The notes below the pieces were generated by a model. The model was not told the DNA's origin. It saw only the letters and a program-made list of their open reading frames with translations, and did not search any database. From Microbacterium sp. A20 (GTDB lineage Bacteria > Actinomycetota > Actinomycetes > Actinomycetales > Microbacteriaceae), in the NCBI RefSeq assembly GCF_004794515.1, contig NZ_SSDF01000049.1:1-50173 (forward strand): 50,173 bases of DNA, read 5' to 3'. Shown here piece by piece: positions 1-9,099 of this stretch. The position numbers and the translations under genes are program-made. How positions within the stretch are numbered: the first letter of the stretch is position 1; each line of letters opens with the position of its first letter.

Positions 1-172
1 CGGGGGCGGATCGGCGGTCGCCGGCATCCGCGCGTCCACCGCGCTCGTCGCGCGCGCCGTCACGGGCGGGGCCGCCGTTGTGGCGGTCGTGGAAGGAGGT
101 CTTCTTGGCGCCGTAGCGCGGCTCGAAGTTGGCGGCGGGACGTCCGCCGCGGGGCTTCTTGTTCTTGGGCAT
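1..172 (-). CDS. N-terminal fragment of a basic, disordered protein (possibly a DEAD-box RNA helicase)
   Basis: The reverse strand opens at ATG 170-172 and reads to the window edge, giving about 57 residues that begin MPKNKKPRGGRPAANFEPRY. The segment is rich in Lys, Arg, Gly and Asp with no hydrophobic stretch, so it looks like a disordered basic tail rather than a folded domain. From memory, some Microbacteriaceae RNA helicases begin with a similar basic leader ending in an FEPRYGAKKTSFHD-like segment, but no helicase motif is visible here, so the assignment is a guess. Bases 173-454, between this gene and the divergent epimerase gene, hold no other gene that I can support. Confidence 0.5.
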   Translation of the reverse strand, partial: MPKNKKPRGGRPAANFEPRYGAKKTSFHDRHNGGPARDGARDERGGRADAGDRRSAP

Positions 173-442
173 TGCGTTGTCTTCCTGTGTTCTCGCACGA
201 GAACAGCGCCGCGCACACGCGCGAGCACCCAGCGCGTGGTCGGATGCGACCAGCGGGGTTCCGGACTGTCAGCGGCCGGGGCCATTCATGTGATGGTTGA
301 TTAGCGTCGAGCGACGCTCACCATCGGCCCCTGGACTCACACTTCACACACATAAAACGTCCGCGCCAACGCGCGGGTGTCCGAAGCCGACCGCACAAGT
401 GTAGCCGACGCGCCTGAGAGAGTCCCGACGCGGGGGTGGCCG

Positions 443-457
443 TACGATGTCGAAGTG
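443..457 (+). promoter_or_regulatory. Leaderless promoter of the aldose 1-epimerase gene
   Basis: TACGAT at 443-448 fits an actinobacterial -10 element (TANNNT) and is followed after six bases by GTG 455. That places the transcription start at or next to the start codon. There is no Shine-Dalgarno sequence before the GTG, which agrees with a leaderless transcript. No clear -35 is visible. Confidence 0.5.
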
Positions 458-1351
458 ACCACCGCATCCCCCACCGGCGCCCAGATCTCCCTCCGACTCG
501 GCGATGCGACCGCCCAGATCGCGCAGGTCGGCGCTTCCCTCCGATCCCTGCGTGTCGGCGGCGTCGACCTCGTCCCTCCGTACCCGCTCGATCAGCCCAC
601 CCCCGCCTGTTCCGGCGTGGTCCTCGCCCCGTGGCCGAACCGCGTGCGCGACGGTCGCTGGGATGACGACGGCACCTCGCGGCTGCTCGCGATCACCGAG
701 CCGAAGCTGAACAACGCCAGTCACGGCCTGCTGCGCTTCACGGCGTACGAGGTGTCGCACACCGACGCCGAAGCCGTGCTGCGGGCGACGATCGTCCCGC
801 AGACCGGCTACCCGTACCTGATCGAGACGGCCGTGACCTACGCGCTCACCGCCGACGGCATCGAGGTCACGCACACGCTCACCAACCGCTCGGCGACGCC
901 CGCACCGGTCGCCCTCGGCACGCACCCCTTCGTGACGATCGGCGACGTCGACCCGCACGACCTGGTGCTGCGGGTTCCCGCTGCGACCGCCTTCACGACC
1001 GACGAGCGGATGCTCCCCACCGGCACGCGTCCCGCTGAGGCCGCCCTGCGTGACGGGGTCCGGCTGGGCGATGTCACGCTCGACACCGGGTTCACCGACC
1101 TCGCCCGCGACGCCGACGGTCGCGTGCGGCACTCGCTCACGGCACCCGACGGTCGCCGCGTGACCCTGTGGCAGGGCGAAGGCTTCGACTATGTGCAGGC
1201 GTACACGACGCCCGCCTATCCCGGCCAGAGCCTCGCGGTCGCGATCGAACCGATGACCGCGCCCGCCGACGCCCTCAACAGTGGCCTCGGCATCCGTCGC
1301 CTCGCCCCCGACGAGACCTGGACGCTGCACTGGGGCATCGCCCTCAGCTGA
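455..1351 (+). CDS. Aldose 1-epimerase (galactose mutarotase) family protein
   Basis: This 298-residue cytosolic protein should interconvert alpha and beta anomers of a hexose. Family marks are present in order: APWPNRVRDGRW near residue 56, an NNASHGLLRF segment with the substrate His, a GTHPF segment with the second His, DTGFTDL, and IEPMTAPADALNSG near the C terminus with the catalytic Glu. The frame stays open upstream to a GTG at 377, but the first 26 codons of that version look unlike the family. GTG 455 also sits six bases after a -10 element, so I start there. The gene stands alone, with a bidirectional hairpin terminator after it. The sugar specificity cannot be read; COG2017-type epimerases include galactose, glucose and glucose-6-phosphate forms. 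Confidence 0.85.
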   Translation: MTTASPTGAQISLRLGDATAQIAQVGASLRSLRVGGVDLVPPYPLDQPTPACSGVVLAPWPNRVRDGRWDDDGTSRLLAITEPKLNNASHGLLRFTAYEVSHTDAEAVLRATIVPQTGYPYLIETAVTYALTADGIEVTHTLTNRSATPAPVALGTHPFVTIGDVDPHDLVLRVPAATAFTTDERMLPTGTRPAEAALRDGVRLGDVTLDTGFTDLARDADGRVRHSLTAPDGRRVTLWQGEGFDYVQAYTTPAYPGQSLAVAIEPMTAPADALNSGLGIRRLAPDETWTLHWGIALS

Positions 1352-1406
1352 CCGGTTCCGACCGTCTTCGAGTCGGGCTGTTCACAACTCCTCAAGATTT
1401 GAGCCG

Positions 1407-1449
1407 AAAGGCCCCGGATCACGCATCTGACTGCGGATCCGGGGCCTTT
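1407..1449. terminator. Bidirectional rho-independent terminator
   Basis: A perfect 14-bp inverted repeat has arms at 1407-1420 and 1436-1449 around a 15-base loop. The arms begin and end with AAAG/CTTT, giving a short T-run on both strands. It lies between the convergent epimerase and RND transporter genes and can serve both. Confidence 0.85.
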
Positions 1450-1475
1450 CTGCGGAGTTTGAACGCCGAGCGGGA

Positions 1476-4400
1476 CTACTCGCGGTCGCGCAACTCGCGC
1501 CGGGTGAGCTGCGGCGCGTGCGGCAGGCCGGACGCGTCGATCGCCACCGAACCGGCCGGAACCACAGCCGCACCGGAGGCATCCGGATCGACCGGAGCAT
1601 CCGGCTTCGGTGCCCCACCGGCATCCGAGCCGCCGGCCTTGCGCGCGGCCCGCCGCTCCTTGGCTCCCTCGACGAGGTTGTAGAGCGTGGGCAGCACGAT
1701 CAGCGTCAGCACGGTCGACGAGAGCAGACCGCCGATCACCACGATCGCCAGCGGCTGCGAGATGAACCCGCCATGGCCGGTGATGCCGAGCGCCATCGGC
1801 GTCAGCGCGAGGATCGTCGCGAGAGCGGTCATGAGGATCGGCCGCAGACGCTTCTCACCGCCGGCCTTCACCGCCTCGATGGTCGACAGACCCTTCTCCC
1901 GATACTGGTTGACGAGGTCGACGAGCACGATCGCGTTCGTGACCACGATGCCGATGAGCATCAGCACACCGATCAGCGAGGCGACGCCGAGCGGCACGCC
2001 CGTGACGATCTGCAGCAGGATCGCACCGGTCGCCGCGAACGGCACCGACACGAGCAGCAGCAGCGGCTGGCGCAGCGACTTGAACGTCGCGACCATCACC
2101 ACGTAGACGATCAGGATCGCCGCGAGCATCGCGAGTCCGAGCTGCGAGAACGAGTCGGCCTGCTGCGAGGCGACACCGCCGACCTCGGCAGAGGCACCGT
2201 CGGGCAGGTCGGCCGCGGCGAGCGCCTCGGTCACCGACTGCGTGGCCGTGGCGAGGTTGTCGGATGCCGGCGGCACGGTGACCGTAGACGTGCGGCGCCC
2301 CTGCTCGGTGGTGATCGACGTGGGGCCGTTGCGCTCCTCGACGGTCGCGATGTCCTGCAGCTGCACGACGCCGAGCGGGGTCGGGATCGCGAGCTCCTTG
2401 AGCGCCTGGACCGTGGTGGGCGGCTCGGGCGTGACGATGTAGACGGTCAGCGCGGTGTCGTCGATCTCGACCGAGCCGGCCTGCTGCGGACGCATGGTGT
2501 TCGAGACGATCGAGCCGACCGCGACCTCGGAGAGACCGCGCTGCGCGGCTGCCTCACGGTCGACCACCACGGCGATGTACGGCAGCGATGCGGCGAGGTT
2601 GTCGGTCACCTGGCCGACGCCGTCGCGTCCGTCGAGCTCCTCGACGAGCGAGGTCGTCGCGGTCTGCAGGTCATCGGCGTTGGATGCCGTGACGGTGATC
2701 TCGATGTCGCTCGAGCCGAAGCCGGCGGATGCCGCGACCGACACCTCGCCCACGTCGTCGCCGAGCCCGTCGATCGCGTCCTGCACGTCGGCGCGCAGCT
2801 TCTCCTGGTCGGCGTCGCCGTCGGTGAGCACGGAGTAGGTGACACCCGCACCGCCCGAGAACGCGTCGCTGAGGGCCGAGCCGCTGGTGCCGATCGACGC
2901 CTGCACGTGCTCGATGCCGTCGATGCCGAGGAGTGCGTCCTCGACCTCGACCGCGGCATCCGACTTCGCCTGCAGGCTCGCGGTCGGGCCGAGGTCCTGC
3001 GTGACGGTCATGGTGTTCTGACCGGAGTCGCTGAGGAAGTTGATCTTCATGAGCGGCGCGGCGGCGAGCGTGGCGCCGAGCACCACGACCGCGAGGATCA
3101 CCGTGAGGCCGGAGTGCTTGAGCGTCCAGCCGAGGATCGGTCGGTAGACGCGCTGCAGCTGCGTGGGCGGAGCATCCGGGTGCTCGGGGTCGATCGCGTT
3201 GCCGTGCTCGTCGAGCAACTCCTTGCCCGGCTTCAGGAACCAGTACGCGAGCACCGGGACGATGGTGAGGGCGACGAGGAGCGAGGCGACCATCGCGATG
3301 GTCACGGTCATGGCGAACGGCCGGAACAGCTCACCGACCATGTCGCCGACGAAGACGATCGGCAGGAACACCGCCACGGTGGTGATGGTGGATGCGGTGA
3401 TCGCCATCGCGACCTCGCGCACGGCGAGGCGGATCGCATCACCCTTGTCGGCATCGCCGACGTAGTGACGTTTGATGTTCTCGATCACCACGATGGAGTC
3501 GTCGACCACGCGGCCGATCGCGATCGTGAGCGCACCGAGCGTGAGCACGTTCAGCGAATAGCCGAACGCCTGCAGTCCGATGAACGTGATGAGCACGCTG
3601 GTCGGGATCGAGATCGCGGTCACGAGCGTGGAGCGGATCGACAGGAGGAAGACGAGGATCACGATCACGGCGAACACGAGGCCGAGCAGACCCTCGGTGG
3701 CGAGCGTCTCGATCGACTGCACGATGAACGGCGCCTGGTCGAAGATGATCGTGAACTCGGCGTCGGGGAAGGCTTCGCTGATCGTGTCGAGCGCGGCGAT
3801 CACGCCGTTCGACACCTCCACGGTGTTCGCGGCGGGGAGCTTGGTGATCGAGATCGAGAGCGCGTCCTCGCCGTCGACCCGCGAGATCGAGGTCACCGGG
3901 TCGGACTCCTGCACGACCGTGGCCACATCGCCGATGGTCGAGGTGGTGCCGACGAGCGGAAGAGCCGCGATCTCGTCGACCGTGGTGATCTTCGCGCCGG
4001 TCTGCACCGTGAGCGTCTGGCCGTCCTGGGTGATGTCGCCGCCGGGGAAGAGGGTGCCGTTCTGCTGCAGTGCGTTGCTGATCGCCTGCGTGGTCTGGCC
4101 TTCGGCCGCGAGCTTCGCGGGGTCCGGCGTGATGCTGATGCGCTGCCCGACACCGCCGACGATCTCGGCGGCGTTGACGCCGTCGACGTCTTCGAGCTCG
4201 GGGATCGCGACGGATTCGAGTTCGGCCTGCGCGTTGTCGGCATCCTCGAATCCGGTGACGGCCACCTGGATCACCGGGAAGTCGTCGATGGAAACGGACA
4301 GCACCTGCGGGGTCACGTCTTCCGGCAGCTGCGAGGAGACGCGGTTGATCGCCTGCTGGATCTTCTGCTCAGCGGTGGCGAGGTTCGTGCCGTAGGCGAA

Positions 4401-4685
4401 CATCGCCTGCACGATCGAGGCGTTCGTGGTGCTGGTGGCCGTGGTCGATTCCAGGCCCGGCACGCCCTGGATCGCCGACTCGATCGGCGTGGACACGTCG
4501 TTCTCCACCACCTCGGGCGACGCGCCGGGGTACGTCGTCATGACGACGAGCGCCGGCAGCTCGAGCGAGGGGATCAGCTCCTGCTTGAGGTTGGTGAGCG
4601 CGAGCCCGCCGAACACCGCCGCGACGATGGTGATCAGGGCGATGAGCGCGCGGTTCTTGAGGCTCAGGATGGCGAGTTTCGACAA
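1476..4685 (-). CDS. RND-superfamily efflux transporter, HAE1/SwrC-like permease
   Basis: The 1069-residue protein is an inner-membrane, proton-driven exporter of the AcrB/HAE1 superfamily, close in length to Bacillus SwrC/YerP. An N-terminal membrane segment (residues about 10-32) is followed by a large extracytoplasmic loop beginning with PGASPEVVENDVSTPIE. Helices 2-6 start near residue 330. In helix 4, TIAIGRVVDDSIVVIENI carries the paired Asp of the proton relay. The second half repeats the plan, with helices 8-12 and GIVVTNAIVLVDLVNQ. The C-terminal tail is rich in Ala, Gly and Pro. It lies 16 bases downstream of a TetR gene with no promoter between, so the two form an operon. No membrane-fusion or outer-membrane partner is nearby, as expected for a Gram-positive RND pump. 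The substrate is unknown; hydrophobic or amphiphilic compounds are typical of the family. Confidence 0.92.
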   Translation of the reverse strand: MSKLAILSLKNRALIALITIVAAVFGGLALTNLKQELIPSLELPALVVMTTYPGASPEVVENDVSTPIESAIQGVPGLESTTATSTTNASIVQAMFAYGTNLATAEQKIQQAINRVSSQLPEDVTPQVLSVSIDDFPVIQVAVTGFEDADNAQAELESVAIPELEDVDGVNAAEIVGGVGQRISITPDPAKLAAEGQTTQAISNALQQNGTLFPGGDITQDGQTLTVQTGAKITTVDEIAALPLVGTTSTIGDVATVVQESDPVTSISRVDGEDALSISITKLPAANTVEVSNGVIAALDTISEAFPDAEFTIIFDQAPFIVQSIETLATEGLLGLVFAVIVILVFLLSIRSTLVTAISIPTSVLITFIGLQAFGYSLNVLTLGALTIAIGRVVDDSIVVIENIKRHYVGDADKGDAIRLAVREVAMAITASTITTVAVFLPIVFVGDMVGELFRPFAMTVTIAMVASLLVALTIVPVLAYWFLKPGKELLDEHGNAIDPEHPDAPPTQLQRVYRPILGWTLKHSGLTVILAVVVLGATLAAAPLMKINFLSDSGQNTMTVTQDLGPTASLQAKSDAAVEVEDALLGIDGIEHVQASIGTSGSALSDAFSGGAGVTYSVLTDGDADQEKLRADVQDAIDGLGDDVGEVSVAASAGFGSSDIEITVTASNADDLQTATTSLVEELDGRDGVGQVTDNLAASLPYIAVVVDREAAAQRGLSEVAVGSIVSNTMRPQQAGSVEIDDTALTVYIVTPEPPTTVQALKELAIPTPLGVVQLQDIATVEERNGPTSITTEQGRRTSTVTVPPASDNLATATQSVTEALAAADLPDGASAEVGGVASQQADSFSQLGLAMLAAILIVYVVMVATFKSLRQPLLLLVSVPFAATGAILLQIVTGVPLGVASLIGVLMLIGIVVTNAIVLVDLVNQYREKGLSTIEAVKAGGEKRLRPILMTALATILALTPMALGITGHGGFISQPLAIVVIGGLLSSTVLTLIVLPTLYNLVEGAKERRAARKAGGSDAGGAPKPDAPVDPDASGAAVVPAGSVAIDASGLPHAPQLTRRELRDRE

Positions 4686-4701
4686 GGCGGTTTCCTCGGT
4701 G

Positions 4702-5289
4702 TCAGGGTGTGGCTGTCGCTGCGGAGGGAGTGGAGACGGAATCTCCGAGGATCCGCGCCAGTGCGGTCTCGATGAAGGACTGTTCGAGGCGGGCGTCGCG
4801 GATCTGCATGCTCCACATGACGCCGTCGATGAAGATCATCGCCGCTCGGGCACGGTCTTCGCCATAGGTCGGCTCGAGGAGTTCCACGAGCCGGTCGGAG
4901 AGGTGGCGTGCGAGCTCGCGCAGACGGGGGTCGTGCACGGCGGCGGTCACCACGGCGCGGTCGGCCTGCACGGCATGCGCGTCGTCCATGCTGTCGAACA
5001 CGAGTGCCGCGATCACGGCGGGGCTGTCCCCGCGCTCCGCGATGGTCTGACGCACCCCGTCGAGGCGCGCGTCGACCTCTTCGGCGAGCGCCCGGAAGGC
5101 GGCGGCGCGCAGGTCGTCGAGGGTGTCGAAGTACTGGGTCGTCGCGCCGAGGGGAACCCCGGCGCGGGCGGCGACCATGCGGTGGGTGACGGCCTCGGCC
5201 CCCACCTCGACGATGAGTTCGGCGGCGGCGGTCACGATCTCGCGACGGCGCGCTTCAGGGTCGCGTCGACGACGCAACCCATCACCCAT
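4702..5289 (-). CDS. TetR-family transcriptional regulator of the RND pump
   Basis: This 195-residue repressor carries the TetR N-terminal helix-turn-helix at residues about 12-58. The key stretch is REIVTAAAELIVEVGAEAVT, followed by HRMVAARAGVPLGATTQYF. The C-terminal ligand-binding half is divergent. An AGGGGG ribosome-binding site lies five bases before ATG 5289, so longer upstream in-frame starts are unlikely. Some of those starts lie inside the palindromic operator. It is the first gene of the operon with the RND transporter and probably represses both until a pump substrate binds. Confidence 0.88.
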   Translation of the reverse strand: MGDGLRRRRDPEARRREIVTAAAELIVEVGAEAVTHRMVAARAGVPLGATTQYFDTLDDLRAAAFRALAEEVDARLDGVRQTIAERGDSPAVIAALVFDSMDDAHAVQADRAVVTAAVHDPRLRELARHLSDRLVELLEPTYGEDRARAAMIFIDGVMWSMQIRDARLEQSFIETALARILGDSVSTPSAATATP

Positions 5290-5304
5290 CCGAACCCCCT
5301 GGAC

Positions 5305-5336
5305 ATCCGTACATGTACGTTTGTACATGTACGGAT
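5305..5336. promoter_or_regulatory. Palindromic operator of the TetR-RND operon
   Basis: This is a perfect inverted repeat with 14-bp arms (5305-5318 and 5323-5336) around a 4-base spacer GTTT. One arm reads GTACATGTACGGAT. It sits 16 bases upstream of the TetR start codon, within the only promoter region the operon has. Its length and symmetry fit two TetR dimers or one long site, and autoregulation is the simplest reading. Confidence 0.8.
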
Positions 5337-5356
5337 TGTGAGGACGCTGGGAGCGG

Positions 5357-5716
5357 TCAGAGCAGCGCGCCGACGGCGAGCCCGAGACCCGCGGCGAGGA
5401 GGCCGAGCAGGAGCATCCCGACGGCGTTGAAGACGGATGCCGGGCGCTCGCCGTCACGCCACAGGGCGACCGTGTCGAGCATCGCGGTGCTGAAGGTCGT
5501 GTAGCCGCCGAGGAGTCCGGCACCGAGGAGGAACGCGGCATCCGGCAGCGCGGTCGTGACGACGCCGAGCGCGAAGGATCCGGACAGGTTCACCAGCAGG
5601 ATGCCCCACGGGAACCGGCGACCGGCCAGCCGCGCGACGCCGAGGTCGACCAGGTACCGCAGCACCGCACCGACTCCCCCGGCGAGCGCCGCGGCGAGGA
5701 ACAGCACCGGGTTCAC
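5357..5716 (-). CDS. crcB: Fluoride-specific ion channel FluC/CrcB, second subunit
   Basis: The 119-residue protein has four predicted membrane helices and CrcB-family marks: GGVGAVLRYLVDL near residue 14, FPWGILLVNLSGSF with the conserved Asn, and GGYTTFSTAMLD with the phenylalanine/serine track of the fluoride pore. It starts at GTG 5716, which overlaps the stop of the upstream crcB gene by four bases (GTGA), so translation is coupled. Fluc channels are dual-topology dimers. Gram-positive bacteria often encode two unlike subunits in tandem, as here. No fluoride riboswitch is visible upstream of the pair. Confidence 0.92.
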   Translation of the reverse strand: MNPVLFLAAALAGGVGAVLRYLVDLGVARLAGRRFPWGILLVNLSGSFALGVVTTALPDAAFLLGAGLLGGYTTFSTAMLDTVALWRDGERPASVFNAVGMLLLGLLAAGLGLAVGALL

Positions 5717-6087
5717 GAGGCCGCTCCGGAGCGCGGGCGGGCGATACGCAGCCCAAGAGCTGCCGCGCCGAGGCCGAGCACGAGACTCCCCGCGGCGTAG
5801 GCGAACGCGAGCACCGGGGCATCCGCCCACAGCTCCACGCTCCCCGTCATGAAGGCGCTGTACGTCGTGAAGCCGCCGAGCACCCCGGTGCCGAGCAGCA
5901 GCCGCAGATCCGTGGATGCGGGGATCCGCGCGGCCAGCACGCCGATCAGCAGCGCGCCCACCACGTTCGCGACGAGCACCGCGAGGGGGATGCCCCCGAT
6001 ATCGGGAAGCGCGAGCCCGAGGCCGAGCCGTGCCGCCGTGCCCACCGTGCCGCCGAGGGCGACGAGGAGGATGCGGCGGAGGGTCAC
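5713..6087 (-). CDS. crcB: Fluoride-specific ion channel FluC/CrcB, first subunit
   Basis: The 124-residue, four-helix protein shows CrcB motifs: GGTVGTAARLGLG near the N terminus, a VLVANVVGALLIG helix with the conserved Asn, and GGFTTYSAFMTG with the pore Phe/Ser residues. The start is GTG 6087. On the reverse strand ACTGTA at 6094-6099 reads TACAGT, a -10 element six bases before the GTG, so the mRNA is probably leaderless. The stop overlaps the start of the second crcB gene by four bases. Together the pair should export fluoride. Confidence 0.92.
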   Translation of the reverse strand: MTLRRILLVALGGTVGTAARLGLGLALPDIGGIPLAVLVANVVGALLIGVLAARIPASTDLRLLLGTGVLGGFTTYSAFMTGSVELWADAPVLAFAYAAGSLVLGLGAAALGLRIARPRSGAAS

Positions 6088-6172
6088 GTCGCCACTGTAG
6101 TCGCGCGTGACAGTGCGCCGGGGCGATGTCAAGGGCGTGGATGCCGCGCACCGCACGCCGTTGACTGTGGCC

Positions 6173-7699
6173 ATGACCCCTCTGTGGAAGCTCGAGAAGA
6201 CGCTGCCGACCGGATCGCCCTTCGAGGCGGGTGCGCGCCACGACGTCGTCATCGTCGGCGCCGGTCTCACCGGCCTCACGACCGCCGTCATGCTCACCAG
6301 GGCCGGTCTCGACGTCGCGGTGATCGACGCGGGAGGCATCGCCGAGCTCGCGACGGGTGCGAACACCGGCAAGCTCTCGCTCCTGCAGGGCATGCGGCTC
6401 GCGACGATCCGCCGCCATCACCCGGCGTCGCTCGTGCGCGCATACGTCGACGCCAACCGTGCCGGCATGGAGTGGCTGACCGCCTTCGCCGAGAGTGCCG
6501 ACGTGCCGTTCACCCGCCACACCGACCACTCCTATGCGCAAGGGCCCGATGGCGCGTCGGACGTGCGCGATCAGCACGACGCCGCCCGCGAGGCCGGCCT
6601 GCCGACGCGGATGCTGGCCGCCACCACGGTGCCGTCGACGCCGTTCCCGGTGGCCGCCGCCGTGGCCCTCGACGACCAGGTCGCGATCGATCCGGTCGCG
6701 GTGACCGCCGCGCTCGCCCACGAGCTGCTGAGCGCTGGCGGCACGCTGCACATCGGCGTCCGAGCCACCGGCACCCGCGCGCTGCCCGGTCGCGTGGACA
6801 CCACGGCGGGGCCGATCTTCGCCGACCACATCGTGCTCGCCACCGGCACCCCGATCACAGATCGAGGCCTGTACTTCGCCAAGACGCACGGGCTGCGGTC
6901 GTACTGCGTGTCGTTCCGGGTGCCGGGCGACGTGCCAACGGGGATGTTCCTCTCGGTCGACGGTCCGACCCGCTCGGTGCGTCCGGTCAGCGCGGCCGAC
7001 GGCCCCGGGGGCGAAGCTCAGCTCGTCGTCGGGGGCAACGGCCACCCGGTCGGCAGGTCCGACAGCGAGAAGGCCGCGGTCGAAGACCTCGTCGCGTGGA
7101 CGCAGCTGCACTTCCCCGGCGCCGAGGAGACGCATCGGTGGTCGGCGCAGGACTACGAGTCGCACAACCTGATCCCGTTCGTCGGCGCGATGCCCCGCGG
7201 TCTCGGCCGCATCCGCTTCGCAACGGGCTACTCCAAGTGGGGGCTGTCGAACGCACCGGCTGCCGCACAGCGTCTCACCGCCGAGATCCTCGGGGTGCCG
7301 TGGCGCGAGCGCGCGGAATGGATGACGACCATCGGCACGCGGATGACGATGCCCGCCGACCTCGGGCGCGGAGCTGTCGAGGGTGGGAAGGTCGCGGCCG
7401 CGCTCGCCGGCGGATGGGCGGATGCCGAGAGCCGCTCGGTCCCCGTCGCCCAGCCCGCCGAGGGTGAGGGCGTGGTGGCGAACCGGGGCGGTCGTCCGGT
7501 CGGCGTCTCGACGGTCCACGGCGTGACGCGCGCGGTCGGCGCGGTGTGCACGCACATGGGCGGGGTTCTCGAGTGGAACGATGCCGAGTGCACGTGGGAC
7601 TGCCCGCTGCACGCCTCGCGGTTCGCCGCCGACGGCACCCGCATCGAGGGTCCGGCGGTGAAGGACCTCAGTCGCCTGCCGCGCTCGGGCCGGGAGTGA
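6173..7699 (+). CDS. FAD-dependent oxidoreductase with a C-terminal Rieske [2Fe-2S] domain
   Basis: The 508-residue protein begins with a DadA-like FAD domain; the dinucleotide motif [17 protein letters not shown] lies at about residues 25-41. A segment near residues 340-365 resembles the C-terminal FAD contact of D-amino-acid dehydrogenases. The last 60 residues form a Rieske centre with CTHMGG and CPLH, i.e. the CxH and CxxH ligand pairs. The start is uncertain: ATG 6173 gives a sensible N terminus but has no good ribosome-binding site, and an in-frame GTG at 6107 would add 22 residues. Its 3' end overlaps the convergent nitroreductase gene by 32 bases. The substrate is unknown. DadA-Rieske fusions are widespread in soil bacteria and are usually annotated only as FAD-dependent oxidoreductases. 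Confidence 0.85.
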   Translation: MTPLWKLEKTLPTGSPFEAGARHDVVIVGAGLTGLTTAVMLTRAGLDVAVIDAGGIAELATGANTGKLSLLQGMRLATIRRHHPASLVRAYVDANRAGMEWLTAFAESADVPFTRHTDHSYAQGPDGASDVRDQHDAAREAGLPTRMLAATTVPSTPFPVAAAVALDDQVAIDPVAVTAALAHELLSAGGTLHIGVRATGTRALPGRVDTTAGPIFADHIVLATGTPITDRGLYFAKTHGLRSYCVSFRVPGDVPTGMFLSVDGPTRSVRPVSAADGPGGEAQLVVGGNGHPVGRSDSEKAAVEDLVAWTQLHFPGAEETHRWSAQDYESHNLIPFVGAMPRGLGRIRFATGYSKWGLSNAPAAAQRLTAEILGVPWRERAEWMTTIGTRMTMPADLGRGAVEGGKVAAALAGGWADAESRSVPVAQPAEGEGVVANRGGRPVGVSTVHGVTRAVGAVCTHMGGVLEWNDAECTWDCPLHASRFAADGTRIEGPAVKDLSRLPRSGRE

Positions 7700-8507
7700 C
7701 CGGGCCGGTCGTGGGGCCGTCGTCCCACCCCTGCTGAGGCGTGTCACCGTTCTCGCGGAACACGTACTGCGACACGAGCTTGCGCTGGCTGCTCGACCAG
7801 TCGATCGCGGGGCGCCGCTGCTCGGGCGGCAGGTAGCCCAGCCGGTAGACGGCCATGAGCTCGAGGTCGTCGGGCACGCGCAGCAGGTCGACGATCTCGT
7901 CCCAGCGCCCCGGGACCTCCATCGGGAAAGAGATGAACTGGATGCCCATGCCGAGCTCGACCGTTGTGAGCCAGATGTTCTCCATCGCCGCGCCCATGCT
8001 GAACACCGAGTAGAACGACGACAGCTGCCCCGGCCGGTACTCGCTGCGGTCGAGCATGACTCCGAGCAGCAGCGGCGACCCCGCGACGAGCTTGCGGTTC
8101 TCGGAGCCGAGGGTCTTGGGCACGCCGAAGGTGTTCATGAGCGTCTGGCCGCGCTTGGTGAACACCTGGCTCGTGAACGGGCGGAGCGCGGCGGGCAGCT
8201 TGTCGAACAGCATCCCGCTGCGCTTCTCCTCCATCTCGGCCTGGCTGAAGCGGAAGTACGGCTTGTAGCGCTCGAAGAACGTGCCGTTCGACATCGCCTC
8301 GGTCATGCTCTCGCCCGAGATGCGGGCGATCTGCTCGATCGTGTCGCGGCTCTCGATCACGACGAACCGCCAGGGCTGACTGTTCAGCTGCGAGGGCGCG
8401 CGGCCCGCGGCTTCGAGGAGGATGCGCTGGTGCTCCTCCGACACCGGGTCGGGCAGGAAGGGCCCGTTCGTGGTCTTGCGGCGGCGGATGGCGTCGAGCA
8501 GTTCCAT
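7668..8507 (-). CDS. Nitroreductase-family FMN-dependent oxidoreductase
   Basis: This 279-residue protein has the nitroreductase fold. The N-terminal [18 protein letters not shown] carries the FMN-phosphate-binding Arg, and [16 protein letters not shown] matches the family pattern (PS.xNxQPW). [20 protein letters not shown] forms the dimer and flavin region. At 279 residues it is longer than classical nitroreductases (about 200-220), with an insertion near residues 90-150 and a C-terminal extension. It lies four bases downstream of a small membrane-protein gene and probably shares its mRNA. The physiological substrate (quinone, nitro compound or other) cannot be read. Confidence 0.87.
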   Translation of the reverse strand: MELLDAIRRRKTTNGPFLPDPVSEEHQRILLEAAGRAPSQLNSQPWRFVVIESRDTIEQIARISGESMTEAMSNGTFFERYKPYFRFSQAEMEEKRSGMLFDKLPAALRPFTSQVFTKRGQTLMNTFGVPKTLGSENRKLVAGSPLLLGVMLDRSEYRPGQLSSFYSVFSMGAAMENIWLTTVELGMGIQFISFPMEVPGRWDEIVDLLRVPDDLELMAVYRLGYLPPEQRRPAIDWSSSQRKLVSQYVFRENGDTPQQGWDDGPTTGPVTPGPSAAGD

Positions 8508-8511
8508 GCGG

Positions 8512-8886
8512 TCACTTCCGGTCGGCGGGCAGGCACGAGACGACGAGTCCCGCGACGATGAAGGGGGCCGCGGCGAGCGCGACCAGCGGATGCCGGCGGC
8601 CGTGGCTGCCGAGGTACGGGATCGCGGCGAGGGGTGCGGCCGCGGGGAGCAGTGCGAGGGCGGCTCGGCGACCGGAGGTGCGGGGGCCACGGGACAAGCC
8701 GACCGCGACGGCCGCGGCGACGGTGGTGCAGGTCACGATGTAGAGCGCGTGATGCAGCCAGCGGAAGCGGCTGGTGTCGATGAGCCGCGCGGCGACCGAG
8801 GCTCCGAGCGCGCAGTTGGCCGCGTAGGCCGTGGTCGCGACGAGGAACAGCGGCGATTCGTCCCTGTCCCCGTGCCGCCGACTCAT
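8512..8886 (-). CDS. Small multi-pass membrane protein of unknown function
   Basis: The 124-residue protein has about four hydrophobic segments (roughly residues 15-33, 43-63, 78-94 and 100-116) separated by short basic loops. It begins at ATG 8886 and ends four bases before the nitroreductase start, so the two are probably co-transcribed. I recognise no family motif. A membrane partner for the neighbouring flavoenzyme is possible but nothing in the sequence proves it. Confidence 0.75.
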   Translation of the reverse strand: MSRRHGDRDESPLFLVATTAYAANCALGASVAARLIDTSRFRWLHHALYIVTCTTVAAAVAVGLSRGPRTSGRRAALALLPAAAPLAAIPYLGSHGRRHPLVALAAAPFIVAGLVVSCLPADRK

Positions 8887-9001
8887 GGCACGACCCTACG
8901 CCCGCGCCCATGCCGGGGGCTCCCCCTTGCACGCCGACCCGCCCATCCGATATCGCCGCTTCCTCCCTCTTCCCTCCTCCTCCCCTTCCTCCTTCCTCCT
9001 C

Positions 9002-9083
9002 GCCGAGCGGCCCCTTTGTGCGCGAACGGCCCCCTTGCGCACGTCCACAACGGGGTGGTTCGCACGCAAGGGGGCCGCTCGGC
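9002..9083. repeat. Intergenic palindromic element with 19-bp units (copy D)
   Basis: An imperfect inverted repeat of 26 bp (9002-9027 against 9058-9083) begins GCCGAGCGGCCCC. Inside the left half two 19-bp units follow each other: CGAGCGGCCCCTTTGTGCG (9004-9022) and CGAACGGCCCCCTTGCGCA (9023-9041). It lies directly downstream of the MerR gene stop, in the 213-bp gap 8887-9099 that otherwise holds no gene. The RNA would fold into a strong hairpin and may end transcription. Confidence 0.75.
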
Positions 9084-9099
9084 ATCCGGAAGGATGCGT

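Noticed and set aside
1518..4775. Long open frame opposite the RND transporter gene
   Set aside because: It mirrors the transporter codons, is extremely rich in Arg, Asp and His, and matches no family; a high-GC antisense shadow.
5290..6200. Fluoride riboswitch before the crcB pair
   Set aside because: The first crcB gene has a -10 element six bases before its start, leaving no 5' leader for an aptamer.
5357..7747. Single 796-codon reverse frame through the fluoride channel genes
   Set aside because: Only its last 119 codons (FluC) are real; the upstream part is opposite the FAD oxidoreductase gene.
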